Part shown: one piece after another, positions 7,073 through 15,282 of the stretch | Layout of the letters: every line of letters starts with the position of its first letter | Position numbering within the stretch: position 1 is the first letter of the stretch | NCBI RefSeq assembly: GCF_014696065.1 | Contig: NZ_JACJPL010000007.1 | Span: forward strand, 1 to 36,084 | Direction of reading: 5' to 3' | Source of the DNA: Leptolyngbya sp. FACHB-261 | GTDB taxonomy: Bacteria; Cyanobacteriota; Cyanobacteriia; FACHB-261 | Length of the DNA stretch: 36,084 bases | The notes under the pieces: model-generated | Database searches by the model: none | Seen by the model: only the letters and a program-made list of their open reading frames with translations | Told to the model about the DNA's origin: nothing | Translations under genes and position numbers: made by a program

Positions 7073-9430
7073 TTGGCAAGCGATATACTTTGGGGGACGG
7101 CTGACAGTCCTTCGTCGGGGGAGAGTTCAATGATTACTCTGCCTGGAATGCTCCATCTCGATCAACTGATTGCCACGTTGATGCAGGTGGCGATCGAAAG
7201 TGCAGGAGCCGAAACTGGCGCTCTGGTTCTCCTAGAAGAGGATCAACTTACTATGGTGGCTCAATGCAGCAGAGATAGCCAGTGTGACCTGGAAAAGCTT
7301 GCTGTTGCTGACTGTGCAACGATTCCTGTTTCCGTCATTCACTTGGTAGAACGCACTCAAGAAACTCTGGTGTTTGATGATGCAGTCAGCGAATTGTCTT
7401 TTTCAACTGATCCTTACATTCAACACCAACAGACGAGATCGCTCCTCTGTCTACCCATTCTCAATCAGAGTCAGTTGATCGGCATCCTTTATTTGGAGAA
7501 CAATCTCAGTACCGGGGTGTTTACCAACGATCGCTTACAAGTTCTCAACCTGTTGATGGCTCAGGCAGCGATTTCACTAGAAAACGCTCGGCTGTATGAA
7601 CGGTTAGCAGACTATGCCGAAACACTGGAAAGGAAAGTAGAAGCGCAAACTCAAGCCTTGCAGCAGGAGATCGCTGAACGTCAACAAACCGAAGCCGCAT
7701 TGAGACAAAGTGAGGCCAATTACCGCAACCTGCTACAAACCGCGAATTCAGTCATCGTTCGCTATGATCCGCAAGGACGGATTCGATACATCAACGATTA
7801 TGGGGTAAAACTCCTAGGTTATGAAGAACATGAGATTGTAGGGCGAACCGTATTTGAAACCATCATTCCAGAAGCCGAACTCTCTGGACGCGATGTGAGA
7901 TCCATGGTCCACGATTTACTTCGTAATCCTCAATCGTACCCGCAAGGCGAGGGTGAAAACCTGTGTCGAGATGGTCGGCGAGTTTGGATGGTCTGGTCGA
8001 ATCAAGCCATCTTCAATGACCAGGGAGAGGTCGTTGAAATCTTATCGGTGGGCAACGACACCACCCAGCGCAGACAAGCAGAAGAGGCATTACAACGTAG
8101 TGAAGCCAAGTTCCGAACGATCTTTGAAAACTCGCAGGTCGGCATCTTCCGCACCCGCCTCTCGGATGGATTAATTCTCAATGCCAATCAACGCCTTGCC
8201 AATCTGTTGGGCTTTGATTCACCAGAGGAGATCATTGGGGTGGAACACTGCATCGGCTATTTTGTAAGTCCCAGCGATCACCAACAATCCATTGAGGTGC
8301 TGAAGCGGGATGGGGAAGTGCGAAGCTATGAAGTACAGATGCGAAAACGAGATGGGACATTGTTCTGGGGACTTTCCTCTTCTTATTTGAATGAGGACGA
8401 TGACTATATCGAAGGAGTGATTGCGGATATTAGCGATCGCAAACAGGCAGAAGCAGCGCTGCAAGCCTCCGAAGCAGAACTGCGAGCGCTCTTCTCAGCC
8501 ATTCCCGATCCGCTGTGTATCTTCACTGCTGAAGGGCAATTGATCTGTGCCATCGAAGGAAATCCGTCCTATGGAGTGTTGGATGAGGAGGAGTATATTG
8601 GTAAAACACTGCATCAACTCTATGGTCAGGAACAAGCTGATGAATTCCTGAGTTACATTCAGCAGGTGCTGAGAACTCAACAAGTACTTACAGTTGAATA
8701 CAGCAAGTGGATAGCTGGACGAGAAATCTGGTTTTCGGCTCGCATTGCCCCGATTCAGCACGAACAGGTGATTTGGTTGTTGCGAGATATTACGCTGCAA
8801 AAGCAAGCAGAAGCAGCCTCGATTTTGGAAGAACGCAACCGCATGGCGCGTGAAATTCACGACACACTCGCTCAGGCGTTTACAGGCATTCTGATCCAGG
8901 TTGATGCAGCGACTCAAGTGTTAACCGATGATGTAGAAGCTACCCAAGCGCATTTAGACACGATCGAGGAATTAGCCCGTACTGGACTAACTGAGGCGCG
9001 TCGCTCGGTGACAGCACTACGTCCCCAGTTGCTAGAAGATGGCGACTTATCGAGTGCCCTTGAGCGTCTGGTCAACCAGATGCGAGTGGCGACCAATACG
9101 GCTCTAATTTACTCAATTCAGGGGATCGCCTATTCCTTACCCGTCGAGGTGGAGAATAACTTGCTCCGGATTGGGCAAGAAGCCCTGACCAATGCGATTA
9201 AGTATGCGAATGCGAACGAAATTAGAATTGAGTTAGTCTATGACGATGCCCAGTGTCGATTACAGGTCAAAGACGACGGACAGGGCTTTGGAGTAGTTGG
9301 AGTCCCGATGAGCGGCGGATTTGGATTGTTGGGCATGAGCGAACGAGCAGAGCGAATTGGAGCACAACTGACGATCGAGAGCCAGCCCGGACAAGGGACA
9401 GAAATTATTGTCATTGTCGATCGAGGGTGA
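7073..9430 (+). CDS. GAF-PAS-PAS-PAS sensor histidine kinase (NarL-type)
   Basis: The 785-residue soluble kinase begins at TTG 7073; ATG 7130 (residue 20) is an alternative, and an in-frame TAG lies at about 7047. Order of domains: GAF (about 24-175), a Gln/Glu-rich coiled coil (176-212), three PAS domains (about 213-335, 340-460, 465-580), HisKA_3 with EERNRMAREIHDTLAQAF (phospho-acceptor His596), and a HATPase_c domain with an N-box near 706 (GQEALTNAIKYA), VKDDGQGFG near 733 and GGFGLLGM near 750. It lacks membrane segments, so it senses a cytoplasmic signal. The GAF start resembles the C-terminal part of large cyanobacterial Ser/Thr-kinase-AAA-GAF-HK proteins, so this may be a 5'-truncated derivative. 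It is followed after five bases by its response regulator. A PAS2 fragment is duplicated at 24087-24259. Confidence 0.92.
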   Translation: MASDILWGTADSPSSGESSMITLPGMLHLDQLIATLMQVAIESAGAETGALVLLEEDQLTMVAQCSRDSQCDLEKLAVADCATIPVSVIHLVERTQETLVFDDAVSELSFSTDPYIQHQQTRSLLCLPILNQSQLIGILYLENNLSTGVFTNDRLQVLNLLMAQAAISLENARLYERLADYAETLERKVEAQTQALQQEIAERQQTEAALRQSEANYRNLLQTANSVIVRYDPQGRIRYINDYGVKLLGYEEHEIVGRTVFETIIPEAELSGRDVRSMVHDLLRNPQSYPQGEGENLCRDGRRVWMVWSNQAIFNDQGEVVEILSVGNDTTQRRQAEEALQRSEAKFRTIFENSQVGIFRTRLSDGLILNANQRLANLLGFDSPEEIIGVEHCIGYFVSPSDHQQSIEVLKRDGEVRSYEVQMRKRDGTLFWGLSSSYLNEDDDYIEGVIADISDRKQAEAALQASEAELRALFSAIPDPLCIFTAEGQLICAIEGNPSYGVLDEEEYIGKTLHQLYGQEQADEFLSYIQQVLRTQQVLTVEYSKWIAGREIWFSARIAPIQHEQVIWLLRDITLQKQAEAASILEERNRMAREIHDTLAQAFTGILIQVDAATQVLTDDVEATQAHLDTIEELARTGLTEARRSVTALRPQLLEDGDLSSALERLVNQMRVATNTALIYSIQGIAYSLPVEVENNLLRIGQEALTNAIKYANANEIRIELVYDDAQCRLQVKDDGQGFGVVGVPMSGGFGLLGMSERAERIGAQLTIESQPGQGTEIIVIVDRG

Positions 9431-9435
9431 TCATC

Positions 9436-10068
9436 ATGACGAGCCAATCCGCGATAATTCGGGTGCTAATTGCTGATGATCATTTGATTGTTCGGCAAGG
9501 ATTGGCAACGATCATTAACCGCAATCCAGAAATGACGGTGATTGCTCAAGCAGAAAATGGGCAACAGGCGATCGATTACTTTCGAGAATACCAGCCAGAT
9601 GTCACGCTGATGGATTTGCGAATGCCCGAAGTCGGAGGGGTTGAAGCCATCAGCGCAATTTGTGCTGAATTTAAGCCTGCCCGGATTATCGTGCTAACCA
9701 CTTACGATGGGGATGAAGATATTTATCGTGGATTGCACGCAGGCGCTCAAGGCTATCTGCTCAAGGATACTAAATCCAATGAGTTGCTGAATGCGATTCG
9801 CACTGTTGCTTGTGGTCAGCAATACATTCCACCAGAGGTGGGAGCAAAACTGGTGCAGCGTCTGAATAATCCAGAACTCAGGGAACGAGAGTTAGAGGTA
9901 CTGGGCTTAATGGCACGAGGAATGAGCAATTCAGATATTGCAACTGCTTTAAGTATTAGTGAGAATACTGTCAAAACCCATGTCAATCGAATTTTAAGTA
10001 AGTTGGGCGTGAGCGATCGCACCCAGGCTGTGATTGTTGCGATTAAACGCGGCATTGTCAGTTTGTAA
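9436..10068 (+). CDS. NarL/FixJ-family response regulator
   Basis: The 210-residue product has a receiver domain (residues 8-125) with the acidic pair in LIADDH, phospho-acceptor Asp60 in LMDLRMP, Thr88 region LTTY and Lys110 in GYLLKD, followed by a LuxR/NarL helix-turn-helix (about 147-210; ELEVLGLMARGMSNSDIA, NTVKTHVNRILSKLGV). ATG 9436 is chosen because it starts right after the kinase stop (TGA 9428-9430) and aligns with family N-termini; the frame is open further upstream only inside the kinase gene. Together with the kinase it forms a two-component system. The target is unknown; the DsbA-AraC-SDR genes downstream are candidates by position. Confidence 0.95.
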   Translation: MTSQSAIIRVLIADDHLIVRQGLATIINRNPEMTVIAQAENGQQAIDYFREYQPDVTLMDLRMPEVGGVEAISAICAEFKPARIIVLTTYDGDEDIYRGLHAGAQGYLLKDTKSNELLNAIRTVACGQQYIPPEVGAKLVQRLNNPELRERELEVLGLMARGMSNSDIATALSISENTVKTHVNRILSKLGVSDRTQAVIVAIKRGIVSL

Positions 10069-10083
10069 GCCAGTCACCCTTTA

Positions 10084-10103
10084 GTTTGACTCCAGAGTCA
10101 AAC
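10084..10103. promoter_or_regulatory. 20-bp perfect palindrome after the response regulator
   Basis: GTTTGACTC (10084-10092) and GAGTCAAAC (10095-10103) are exact inverted repeats around CA, starting 16 bases after the regulator stop. There is no following T-run, so an operator or transcript-end structure are both possible. The palindrome contains TTTGACTC on both strands, the shape expected of a dimeric regulator site. Confidence 0.4.
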
Positions 10104-10331
10104 CAGAGTTGGAGCGATGATGACATTGACAGAGGGACTGATTCATCATTCGCTTTGGTGAGCAAAAGTTGCAACTCTCAGTTGACGACAAGTGAGAGGG
10201 CAATTGCCTATATTTAGTTCTAGGCAAACACGAATAGCAATTGAGTTACAGCATTGAGTTTGCTTCATCTAGACCGCAGAAAGAGGGTTGAATCGCTTGC
10301 GATTACCATTGCTTCCCTCAGAGGTGTTTAA

Positions 10332-10889
10332 GTGAATCAAGACCGAGACCGTAGTTTGTTATCTATTCCAGCTTCAACACAGGATCACATGCAAGGTGTA
10401 CTCAATGCCGACGTGGTGCTGGTAGTGTATGGAGATTATCAATGCTCTGTCAGTGCAGACGTTTACAAGCTGATTAAAGCGATCAAACGAGAGCTTAGTG
10501 CTGCTTTTGGAGAAGATTATTTATGCTTGATCTTCCGTCATTTTCTGCAAGCACAGATTCATCCCCAAGCTCAACGGGCCGCTCAAGCTGCCGAAGCCGC
10601 CGCTGCTCAAGGACAGTTTTGGTTAATGCACGACACTTTGTTTGCTCATCAACAGAAGTTAGAAAATGGTTATCTCGTAGAGTACGCCAACAATTTAGGG
10701 CTTGATATCCCTCAATTTCTTAAAGAGTTGTCTAAGCAGGTGCATATCGATCGCATCAATGAAGATATTGAAAGTGGATTGCACAGTGGAGTGACCGACG
10801 CTCCAGCCCTATTCATCAATAACATTCGGTATACCGGACGCTGGAAAATAACAGAGTTGAAGGCAGCTATTGTCGCTGCAAGTCACTAA
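10332..10889 (+). CDS. DsbA-family thioredoxin-fold protein with CxxS active site
   Basis: The 185-residue protein starts at GTG 10332, with GAGGTG just upstream. It matches the DsbA-like layout: beta strand VLVVYGDYQC followed by the helical insertion (residues about 70-150) and the cis-Pro loop GVTDAPALFIN near Pro158. The active site is C38-S-V-S41 instead of CxxC, so the resolving Cys is lost and dithiol oxidation is unlikely. Monothiol, glutathione-linked or chaperone/isomerase-type activity is more plausible. There is no signal peptide, so it is probably cytoplasmic, as in the DsbA domains attached to NhaA-type antiporters in other bacteria. It stands between the two-component genes and the AraC gene and may respond to thiol stress. 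Confidence 0.8.
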   Translation: MNQDRDRSLLSIPASTQDHMQGVLNADVVLVVYGDYQCSVSADVYKLIKAIKRELSAAFGEDYLCLIFRHFLQAQIHPQAQRAAQAAEAAAAQGQFWLMHDTLFAHQQKLENGYLVEYANNLGLDIPQFLKELSKQVHIDRINEDIESGLHSGVTDAPALFINNIRYTGRWKITELKAAIVAASH

Positions 10890-10992
10890 GCTCTATTCCT
10901 ATCTGACTTGTTTGTTAGTGCTAGTAAGTGATCGAATGCACGATCGCTAGCTTTTTGCCTGTTTTGTTGAACAACCTGCCAATTTTTGAACC

Positions 10993-11349
10993 ATGCTAAC
11001 AACTACAACGTTAACCACTAAATTCAAGAATAAAGGCTTAACGCGCACCCAATTGCAACAAGTACTCGACTACATTCAGACTCACCTCGATCGAGATTTG
11101 TCACTGACTGAACTTGCAGAGACTCTTAATCTTAGCCCGACTTACTTTGCCAGTGTATTCAAACAAGCGATCGAGGTTTCTCCACACCAGTACGTAATTC
11201 AACAGCGGGTGGAACGAGCAAAGTTGATGCTGTCGAAAACGGATTTGGCGGTCTCCGACATCGCTCTACAAGTTGGTTTCTCCAGTCAAAGCCATCTGAC
11301 CCAACAGTTTAAGCGCCTGACTGGAGTGACCCCAAAACAGATTCGCTAA
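10993..11349 (+). CDS. AraC-type DNA-binding protein lacking a sensor domain
   Basis: At 118 residues it is essentially only the double helix-turn-helix of AraC/XylS proteins: first HTH around DLSLTELAETLNLSPTYF, second around LAVSDIALQVGFSSQSHLTQ, ending with FKRLTGVTPKQIR. Usual family length is about 250-300 residues with an N-terminal ligand or dimerisation domain, absent here; the short N-terminus (LTTTTLTTKFKNKGL) is not a known sensor. It could be a stand-alone activator or a truncated copy that still folds. It lies 31 bases ahead of the CPBP gene. Orphan tails of the same family at 6661, 14189 and 20415 suggest repeated recombination of such regulator genes in this array. Confidence 0.9.
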   Translation: MLTTTTLTTKFKNKGLTRTQLQQVLDYIQTHLDRDLSLTELAETLNLSPTYFASVFKQAIEVSPHQYVIQQRVERAKLMLSKTDLAVSDIALQVGFSSQSHLTQQFKRLTGVTPKQIR

Positions 11350-11379
11350 CTCCATCACGCACGAGTCAAGGAGGCAAAG

Positions 11380-12339
11380 ATGAAGTTCAAAGCAATCACA
11401 GGAAAGCAGGGAATCGGAACGGAAGTGCAAGATGCGACTTACGTGGAGGCTGCCCGGTGGGGTAAATATCGGGGGTGGCGGTATGTTCTGGGACTGGTGG
11501 TCATCCTCTTTGCGTGGCTGGTGGTCGGGACTGGTGCCAGCGTACTCGTCGCGTTCGCGCTCAGCGGCCAGCCGGATTACTACGTGCTTGGTCCTTTCGG
11601 GAAGTTCCTGTATGTCATGGTAGGTTTTCCGGTCTTCCTGGCGGGAGTCCTCATCGCCGTTACCCTTATCCACCGCCGTCATCCCCTGACGCTCATCACG
11701 GCGCGGAAGAAGATAAGCTGGCGTCGCATCGGTCACGGGTTTGTGGCGTGGTTCGTGCCAATCTGCCTGATCGGTGGGCTGGGACAGTACCTCTTCTATC
11801 CCGACACCTTCTCCTTCACCTCCGACCTCACAACGTTCGCGCTCTTCGTCCCGCTGGCACTGATTTTCACTGCGATCCAGACGACCACGGAGGAGCTTTT
11901 CTTTCGCGGATATGTCGTGCAGGGCGCGAGCCTTGTTTGGACGAACCGCGTCTTTCTGGCGATCGTGTCAGCCGTGATCTTCACCCTGCCGCACCTCGCT
12001 AACCCGGAGGCGATCTCAGGCGGCTGGCTCACGGTCTTTTTCAACTACTTCCTCGTTCCCGGTCTGCTATGGACTGTGGTCTCGCTGATGGACGGAACCA
12101 CCGAACTCGCCATCGGTGTACACTTCGCGAACAACATCGGTGGCATACTCCTGATCAACGCACCTGGAACCGCCCTGACCACGCCAGCTCTGTTTACCGT
12201 CAGCGAGTTCCGCGCAACCTACGCGGCGCTATCGGTGCTGGTGATAGTCCCCATATTCCTGGCGATCGCCTACAAGGTGTTCAAACGTGATAAGGCATCT
12301 GAACCCGTTTCCCAGAGCGATCGGAAGGGTCGTCGGTGA
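11380..12339 (+). CDS. CPBP/CAAX-type intramembrane protease
   Basis: The 319-residue membrane protein has about eight hydrophobic segments and the three family motifs: TTEELFFRG (Glu171, Glu172, Arg176), a His in FTLPHLANPE (His205), and GVHFANNIGG (His248, Asn251/252). These residues place it in the Abi/CPBP family of putative glutamate intramembrane proteases related to CAAX prenyl endopeptidases. AAGGAGG lies just before ATG 11380. The gene is visibly more GC-rich than its neighbours, suggesting recent acquisition. Its 3' third plus downstream flank is duplicated as a broken copy at 17169-17733. Substrate unknown; bacteriocin immunity or regulated proteolysis are family possibilities. Confidence 0.9.
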   Translation: MKFKAITGKQGIGTEVQDATYVEAARWGKYRGWRYVLGLVVILFAWLVVGTGASVLVAFALSGQPDYYVLGPFGKFLYVMVGFPVFLAGVLIAVTLIHRRHPLTLITARKKISWRRIGHGFVAWFVPICLIGGLGQYLFYPDTFSFTSDLTTFALFVPLALIFTAIQTTTEELFFRGYVVQGASLVWTNRVFLAIVSAVIFTLPHLANPEAISGGWLTVFFNYFLVPGLLWTVVSLMDGTTELAIGVHFANNIGGILLINAPGTALTTPALFTVSEFRATYAALSVLVIVPIFLAIAYKVFKRDKASEPVSQSDRKGRR

Positions 12340-12577
12340 TTTCGTTAGTCAACAAAGTTTCCTTGTTACCAAAAGCAGCGCAAAGGCTTGGACGAGTAAT
12401 ACATCTAAGCACAATGAAGATAACAACATGAACACAAAGACTATTCCTATTCAAAACGCTTCCTCAGTTCTGCTCAAGATGGAAGCTGCAATCAATGCTC
12501 ATGACATTGATACGTTTGTGAACTGCTTTGCTCCTGACTTTGTGGGTGAACAACCCGTCTATCCAGAACGAAACCTC
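12010..12577 (+). repeat. segmental duplication A, copy 1 (CPBP 3' end + NTF2 5' end)
   Basis: These bases correspond to 17169-17733 with roughly nine in ten bases matching by eye. The left boundary falls in GCGATC and the right boundary at AACCTC, where this copy passes directly into the 54-bp leader at 12579. Copy 1 has the intact CPBP C-terminus but a truncated NTF2 gene. Confidence 0.8.
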
Positions 12578-12589
12578 TTAAGAATCTGA
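12428..12589 (+). pseudogene. truncated NTF2/SnoaL-like gene
   Basis: ATG 12428 starts a frame with SVLLKMEAAINAHDIDTFVN and CFAPDFVGEQPVYPERN, which matches the first third of the NTF2/SnoaL-like protein at 16484-16858 and the broken copy at 17584. It is cut after about 50 residues at PERNLLRI, where the leader sequence of the next gene begins. The usual family length is 120-140 residues, so this cannot fold into the cone-shaped barrel. It is a remnant left by recombination. Confidence 0.8.
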
Positions 12590-12631
12590 AAGCAGTCAAG
12601 TATTGGAACTCAAGACACTTTAGATAGATAG
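12579..12631 (+). repeat. 54-bp leader motif, divergent copy
   Basis: TAAGAATCTGAAAGCAGTCA followed by an AGTATTGGAACT segment aligns without gaps to the leaders at 14254, 20477, 6795 and 35950. It begins exactly where the duplicated NTF2 fragment breaks off and ends 19 bases before the next start, with AGGAG at 12635 as ribosome binding site. It is the most divergent copy. Confidence 0.5.
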
Positions 12632-12649
12632 AACCAGGAGTATTTAATC

Positions 12650-13243
12650 ATGGTCAAAGAGCAAACTGTAGACGGACAAGCAAATTTACAAGCAACTACC
12701 AATTTGACACCAGCCCAGGAGTCTTTGCAAGCACTTTGGGAAGAGCATTTACAGTACGAGTTTGGCACTCACAGTACTGAAGATGCCCTCGCTACGATGG
12801 TTGAAGATGCTTACGTCAACCACATTCCGGTAATGACTGGGGGAGTCGGGAAACCAGCACTGCGCGAGTTCTATTCCAAATACTTCATTCCACAAATACC
12901 GCCCGGCATGGAGCTGACCCCAATCTCGCGCACAATCGGGACCGATCGGCTCGTCGATGAAATGGTGGGTAAGTTCACTCATACGGTTCGGATGGACTGG
13001 ATGCTACCCGGCATTGCTCCGACTCTTAAACGGGTTGAAGTGCCAGTGGTGGTGATTGTCCAGTTCCGTGACGGCAAGCTAGCCCATGAGCACCTCTACT
13101 GGGATCAGGCGAGTGTATTGATTCAACTTGGCTTGCTCGATCCTGGTACGCTGCCCGTTGTAGGGGTTGACAGTGCGCGCAAGGTACTTGATCCGAGCTT
13201 GCCCTCAAACGCACTGATCGATCGTGCCAGCGATCGCGACTAA
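12650..13243 (+). CDS. NTF2/SnoaL-like protein
   Basis: The 197-residue product has the SnoaL-like order: an N-terminal helix (AQESLQALWEEHLQYEF), a segment with YVNHIPVMTGG, and a core of beta strands including DRLVDEMVGKFTHT, VEVPVVVIVQFRDGKLAHEH and YWDQASVLIQLGLL. The D-G-K-[LI]-x-x-[HE]-x-x-Y/W-D run is characteristic of NTF2-like proteins involved in small-molecule modification. ATG 12650 is preceded by AGGAG at 12635. Homologs of this size are often annotated as dienelactone-hydrolase-associated or ester-cyclase-like proteins; the substrate cannot be told. A short inverted-repeat element begins at the base after its stop codon. Confidence 0.8.
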   Translation: MVKEQTVDGQANLQATTNLTPAQESLQALWEEHLQYEFGTHSTEDALATMVEDAYVNHIPVMTGGVGKPALREFYSKYFIPQIPPGMELTPISRTIGTDRLVDEMVGKFTHTVRMDWMLPGIAPTLKRVEVPVVVIVQFRDGKLAHEHLYWDQASVLIQLGLLDPGTLPVVGVDSARKVLDPSLPSNALIDRASDRD

Positions 13244-13345
13244 GTGTAGGAGCCAGCAAATATCAATGCCTAAACCCGCCATTTTGCAACCAGGATCGTA
13301 CTCATCCTGTTTGTAGGAGGCGCTTCTTATTGCTGGCTCCTACAC
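13244..13345. mobile_element. 102-bp element with 16-bp perfect terminal inverted repeats (MITE-like)
   Basis: GTGTAGGAGCCAGCAA (13244-13259) and TTGCTGGCTCCTACAC (13330-13345) are perfect inverted repeats flanking a non-coding 70-base core that itself holds AGGAT/ATCCT. The element starts directly after the TAA of the NTF2-like gene. This size and structure suit a MITE or a long terminator hairpin. I see no clear target-site duplication and no second copy in the window. Confidence 0.5.
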
Positions 13346-13405
13346 GTATTGCTCATTGAGTTTTTGACAAAGTGACACAGCCATTCACAACAAGAGGTAA
13401 CTATC

Positions 13406-14161
13406 ATGATGCTTAAAGACAAGGTTGCTTTAGTGACGGGAGGGACATCGGGCATTGGTCGTGCAACGGCGATCGCTTATGCCCAACAACAAGCAAAGGT
13501 GGTGGTGGTGGGTCGCCGCATGGATGAAGGTAAAGAAACTGTTCGATTGATCAAGGAAGCTGGCGGAGAGGCGATTTTTGTGCAAGCAGATGTCACGAAA
13601 GAAGCCGATGTTGAAGCAATGGTTGATAAAGCGGTTGGCGTTTTTGGTCGGTTAGATATTGCCTTTAATAATGCAGGAACTGTCGGCGAAAACCCCTCAT
13701 TGATTGAGCAAACAGAAGCGGAATACGATCGCACTATGAACGTCAATGTCAAAGGCGTTTGGTTGTTGATGAAACATGAAATTGCTCAGATGTTGAAACA
13801 GGGAAGTGGTTCGATCGTCAATACATCATCTGCGGTTGGAATCGTTGCATATCCTATCCAACCCCTCTACGCTGCGAGTAAACATGCAGTAGTAGGCTTA
13901 ACAAAAGCCGCCGCGCTCCAATATGCCAAAGCGGGTATTCGCATCAATGCCGTTGCACCAGCGGCAATCGAAACAGATATGCTTGAAGCAGCTACAGGTG
14001 GGCAGGATGAAGCCAAAGCTTACATAACAGGACTTCACCCGATCAGACGCATTGGAACACCGCTTGAAGTTGCAAATGCAGTTCTGTTTTTATCATCTGA
14101 CTTGGCATCGTTCACAACAGGTGCAACATTGCTGGTAGATGGTGGGTTTGTAGCGCAGTAG
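13406..14161 (+). CDS. short-chain dehydrogenase/reductase (SDR)
   Basis: A classical SDR of 251 residues. The Rossmann motif TGGTSGIG is at 11-18, NNAG at 88-91, the catalytic Ser in NTSSAVG (141-142) and Tyr155-x-x-x-Lys159 in YAASK. An Arg pair directly after the second strand (VVGRRM) suggests NADP(H) preference. The C-terminal GATLLVDGGFVAQ matches tetrameric family members of the glucose-1-dehydrogenase/FabG-like group. AAGAGG lies about 12 bases ahead of the ATG. The gene from 13454 onward and its 3' flank are duplicated at 19694-20568, where the copy carries a frameshift; this copy is intact. Substrate unknown. Confidence 0.93.
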   Translation: MMLKDKVALVTGGTSGIGRATAIAYAQQQAKVVVVGRRMDEGKETVRLIKEAGGEAIFVQADVTKEADVEAMVDKAVGVFGRLDIAFNNAGTVGENPSLIEQTEAEYDRTMNVNVKGVWLLMKHEIAQMLKQGSGSIVNTSSAVGIVAYPIQPLYAASKHAVVGLTKAAALQYAKAGIRINAVAPAAIETDMLEAATGGQDEAKAYITGLHPIRRIGTPLEVANAVLFLSSDLASFTTGATLLVDGGFVAQ

Positions 14162-14188
14162 TCGATCGGCAGTGCGAAATGTTTGATA

Positions 14189-14236
14189 CAGCACTTCAAG
14201 CGACTCACTAAAGTAACACTGAAATCGGTTCGCTAA
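14189..14236 (+). pseudogene. orphan AraC C-terminal tail
   Basis: Sixteen codons read QHFKRLTKVTLKSVR and stop at TAA 14234-14236. This aligns with QQFKRLTGVTPKQIR at the end of the intact AraC-type gene (10993-11349). No upstream part of the gene remains: the preceding SDR stop lies only 28 bases away. The same tail follows the duplicated SDR at 20415. Confidence 0.7.
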
Positions 14237-14253
14237 TTTCATCGGAAACTCCA

Positions 14254-14307
14254 TAAGAATATGCAAGAAGTTGAGTGTTGGAACTGACTACACTCAAGTG
14301 AACTAAG
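14254..14307 (+). repeat. 54-bp leader motif, copy upstream of flavoprotein gene
   Basis: TAAGAATATGCAAGAAGTTG and the following TGTTGGAACTGACTACACTC match 20477-20530 almost exactly and align without gaps to the leader before the histidine kinase, with most of the differences being transitions. It starts 18 bases after the AraC tail and ends 55 bases before the flavoprotein start. Confidence 0.65.
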
Positions 14308-14361
14308 CCAAAGAGAACTTAGAAGTTGATGCTTTTGTCCAAAGTTGGGGAACAGAAAAAG

Positions 14362-15282
14362 ATGATGAACCAAAACAAAGAGCTTTACGAGTGCGTCATT
14401 GTCGGTGGCGGTTCCGCTGGACTCAGTGCGGCACTGCTTTTAGGCAGAAGTCGCCGTCGAGTGTTAGTCTGCGACAAAGGGAATCCGCGTAACGCTGCCG
14501 CACACGAGTCGCACAGCTTTTTCACCCGCGATGGCATCAGTCCGCATGAACTTTTGAGCATCGGGCGCGACCAACTCAAACCTTATAAAAGCGTTGAATT
14601 TCAAGCGATCGGGGTCAAGGAAATCAACCCATCCGGCAATCAATTTGAAGTTGCGTTTGAGGATGGCACGATCAAAAAAACGCGCAAAATTTTGCTGGCT
14701 TTCGGGGTAATGGATGAATTTCCAGCTCTCGAAAACTTTGGTGATTTCTGGGGCAAAAGCGTGTTTCATTGTCCCTATTGCCATGCCTGGGAAGTGCGCG
14801 ACGAGCCGCTTGCCATTGTTGGAAATGGCGAAACGGGCATCGAAATGGCGGCACTGCTGAAAAATTGGAGTGCTGATTTAGTCCTCTGCACCAACGGCAA
14901 AGCTGATCTAACCGCTGATCAAAGGACACTGTTGGAAAACCACAAAATCCTTGTCCGCGAAGAGAAAATCATCCGACTCGAAGGCGATAACGGACAATTG
15001 GAAAACATTGTTTTTGAGACAAACGAGAAAATTGCGCGTCGCGGAATACTGATCCGAACAAAGCAAACACTCCGTTCAAACCTAGCTGAAAAGTTAGGCT
15101 GTGAGTTGAATGAATTCAATTTAATCAAGACGACCAATGTTTTTAACGAAACTAGCGTCAAAGGCGTTTATGCGGCAGGTGACATCACTTCACCCATGCA
15201 AGTGATCGTCGCTGCTGTTTTTCAGGGTAGCGTTGCTGCTAGCGGCTTAAATCACTCTCTGATTATGGAAGATTTCGTCTAA
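14362..15282 (+). CDS. thioredoxin-reductase-like FAD/NAD(P) disulfide oxidoreductase
   Basis: From ATG 14362 the product has 306 residues. It contains an FAD-binding GGGSAG (15-20), a redox CPYC at 137-140 in the context HCPYCHAWE, a second nucleotide-binding motif GNGETG (154-159) and a C-terminal FAD motif VYAAGDIT. The CPYCHxWE context differs from the CATC of classical thioredoxin reductases and is closer to the group containing the dithiol oxidases GliT and HlmI, which form disulfides in small molecules. In-frame starts at 14326 and 14329 are excluded because that stretch belongs to the duplicated leader; GGGGAA lies before 14362. Either a small-molecule disulfide oxidase or a low-molecular-weight thiol reductase is possible. 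Confidence 0.88.
   Translation: MMNQNKELYECVIVGGGSAGLSAALLLGRSRRRVLVCDKGNPRNAAAHESHSFFTRDGISPHELLSIGRDQLKPYKSVEFQAIGVKEINPSGNQFEVAFEDGTIKKTRKILLAFGVMDEFPALENFGDFWGKSVFHCPYCHAWEVRDEPLAIVGNGETGIEMAALLKNWSADLVLCTNGKADLTADQRTLLENHKILVREEKIIRLEGDNGQLENIVFETNEKIARRGILIRTKQTLRSNLAEKLGCELNEFNLIKTTNVFNETSVKGVYAAGDITSPMQVIVAAVFQGSVAASGLNHSLIMEDFV

Larger units (their letters stand above)
13454..14345 (+). repeat. segmental duplication B, copy 1 (SDR + AraC tail + leader)
   Basis: 892 bases correspond to 19694-20568 (875 bases); the difference is exactly the 17-base deletion in the second copy. The unit contains most of the SDR gene, an AraC tail, the 54-bp leader, and ends at TGTCCAAAGT within the first codons of the next frame, after which the copies lead into different genes (flavoprotein here, CPBP protease in the other). 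Confidence 0.85.
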
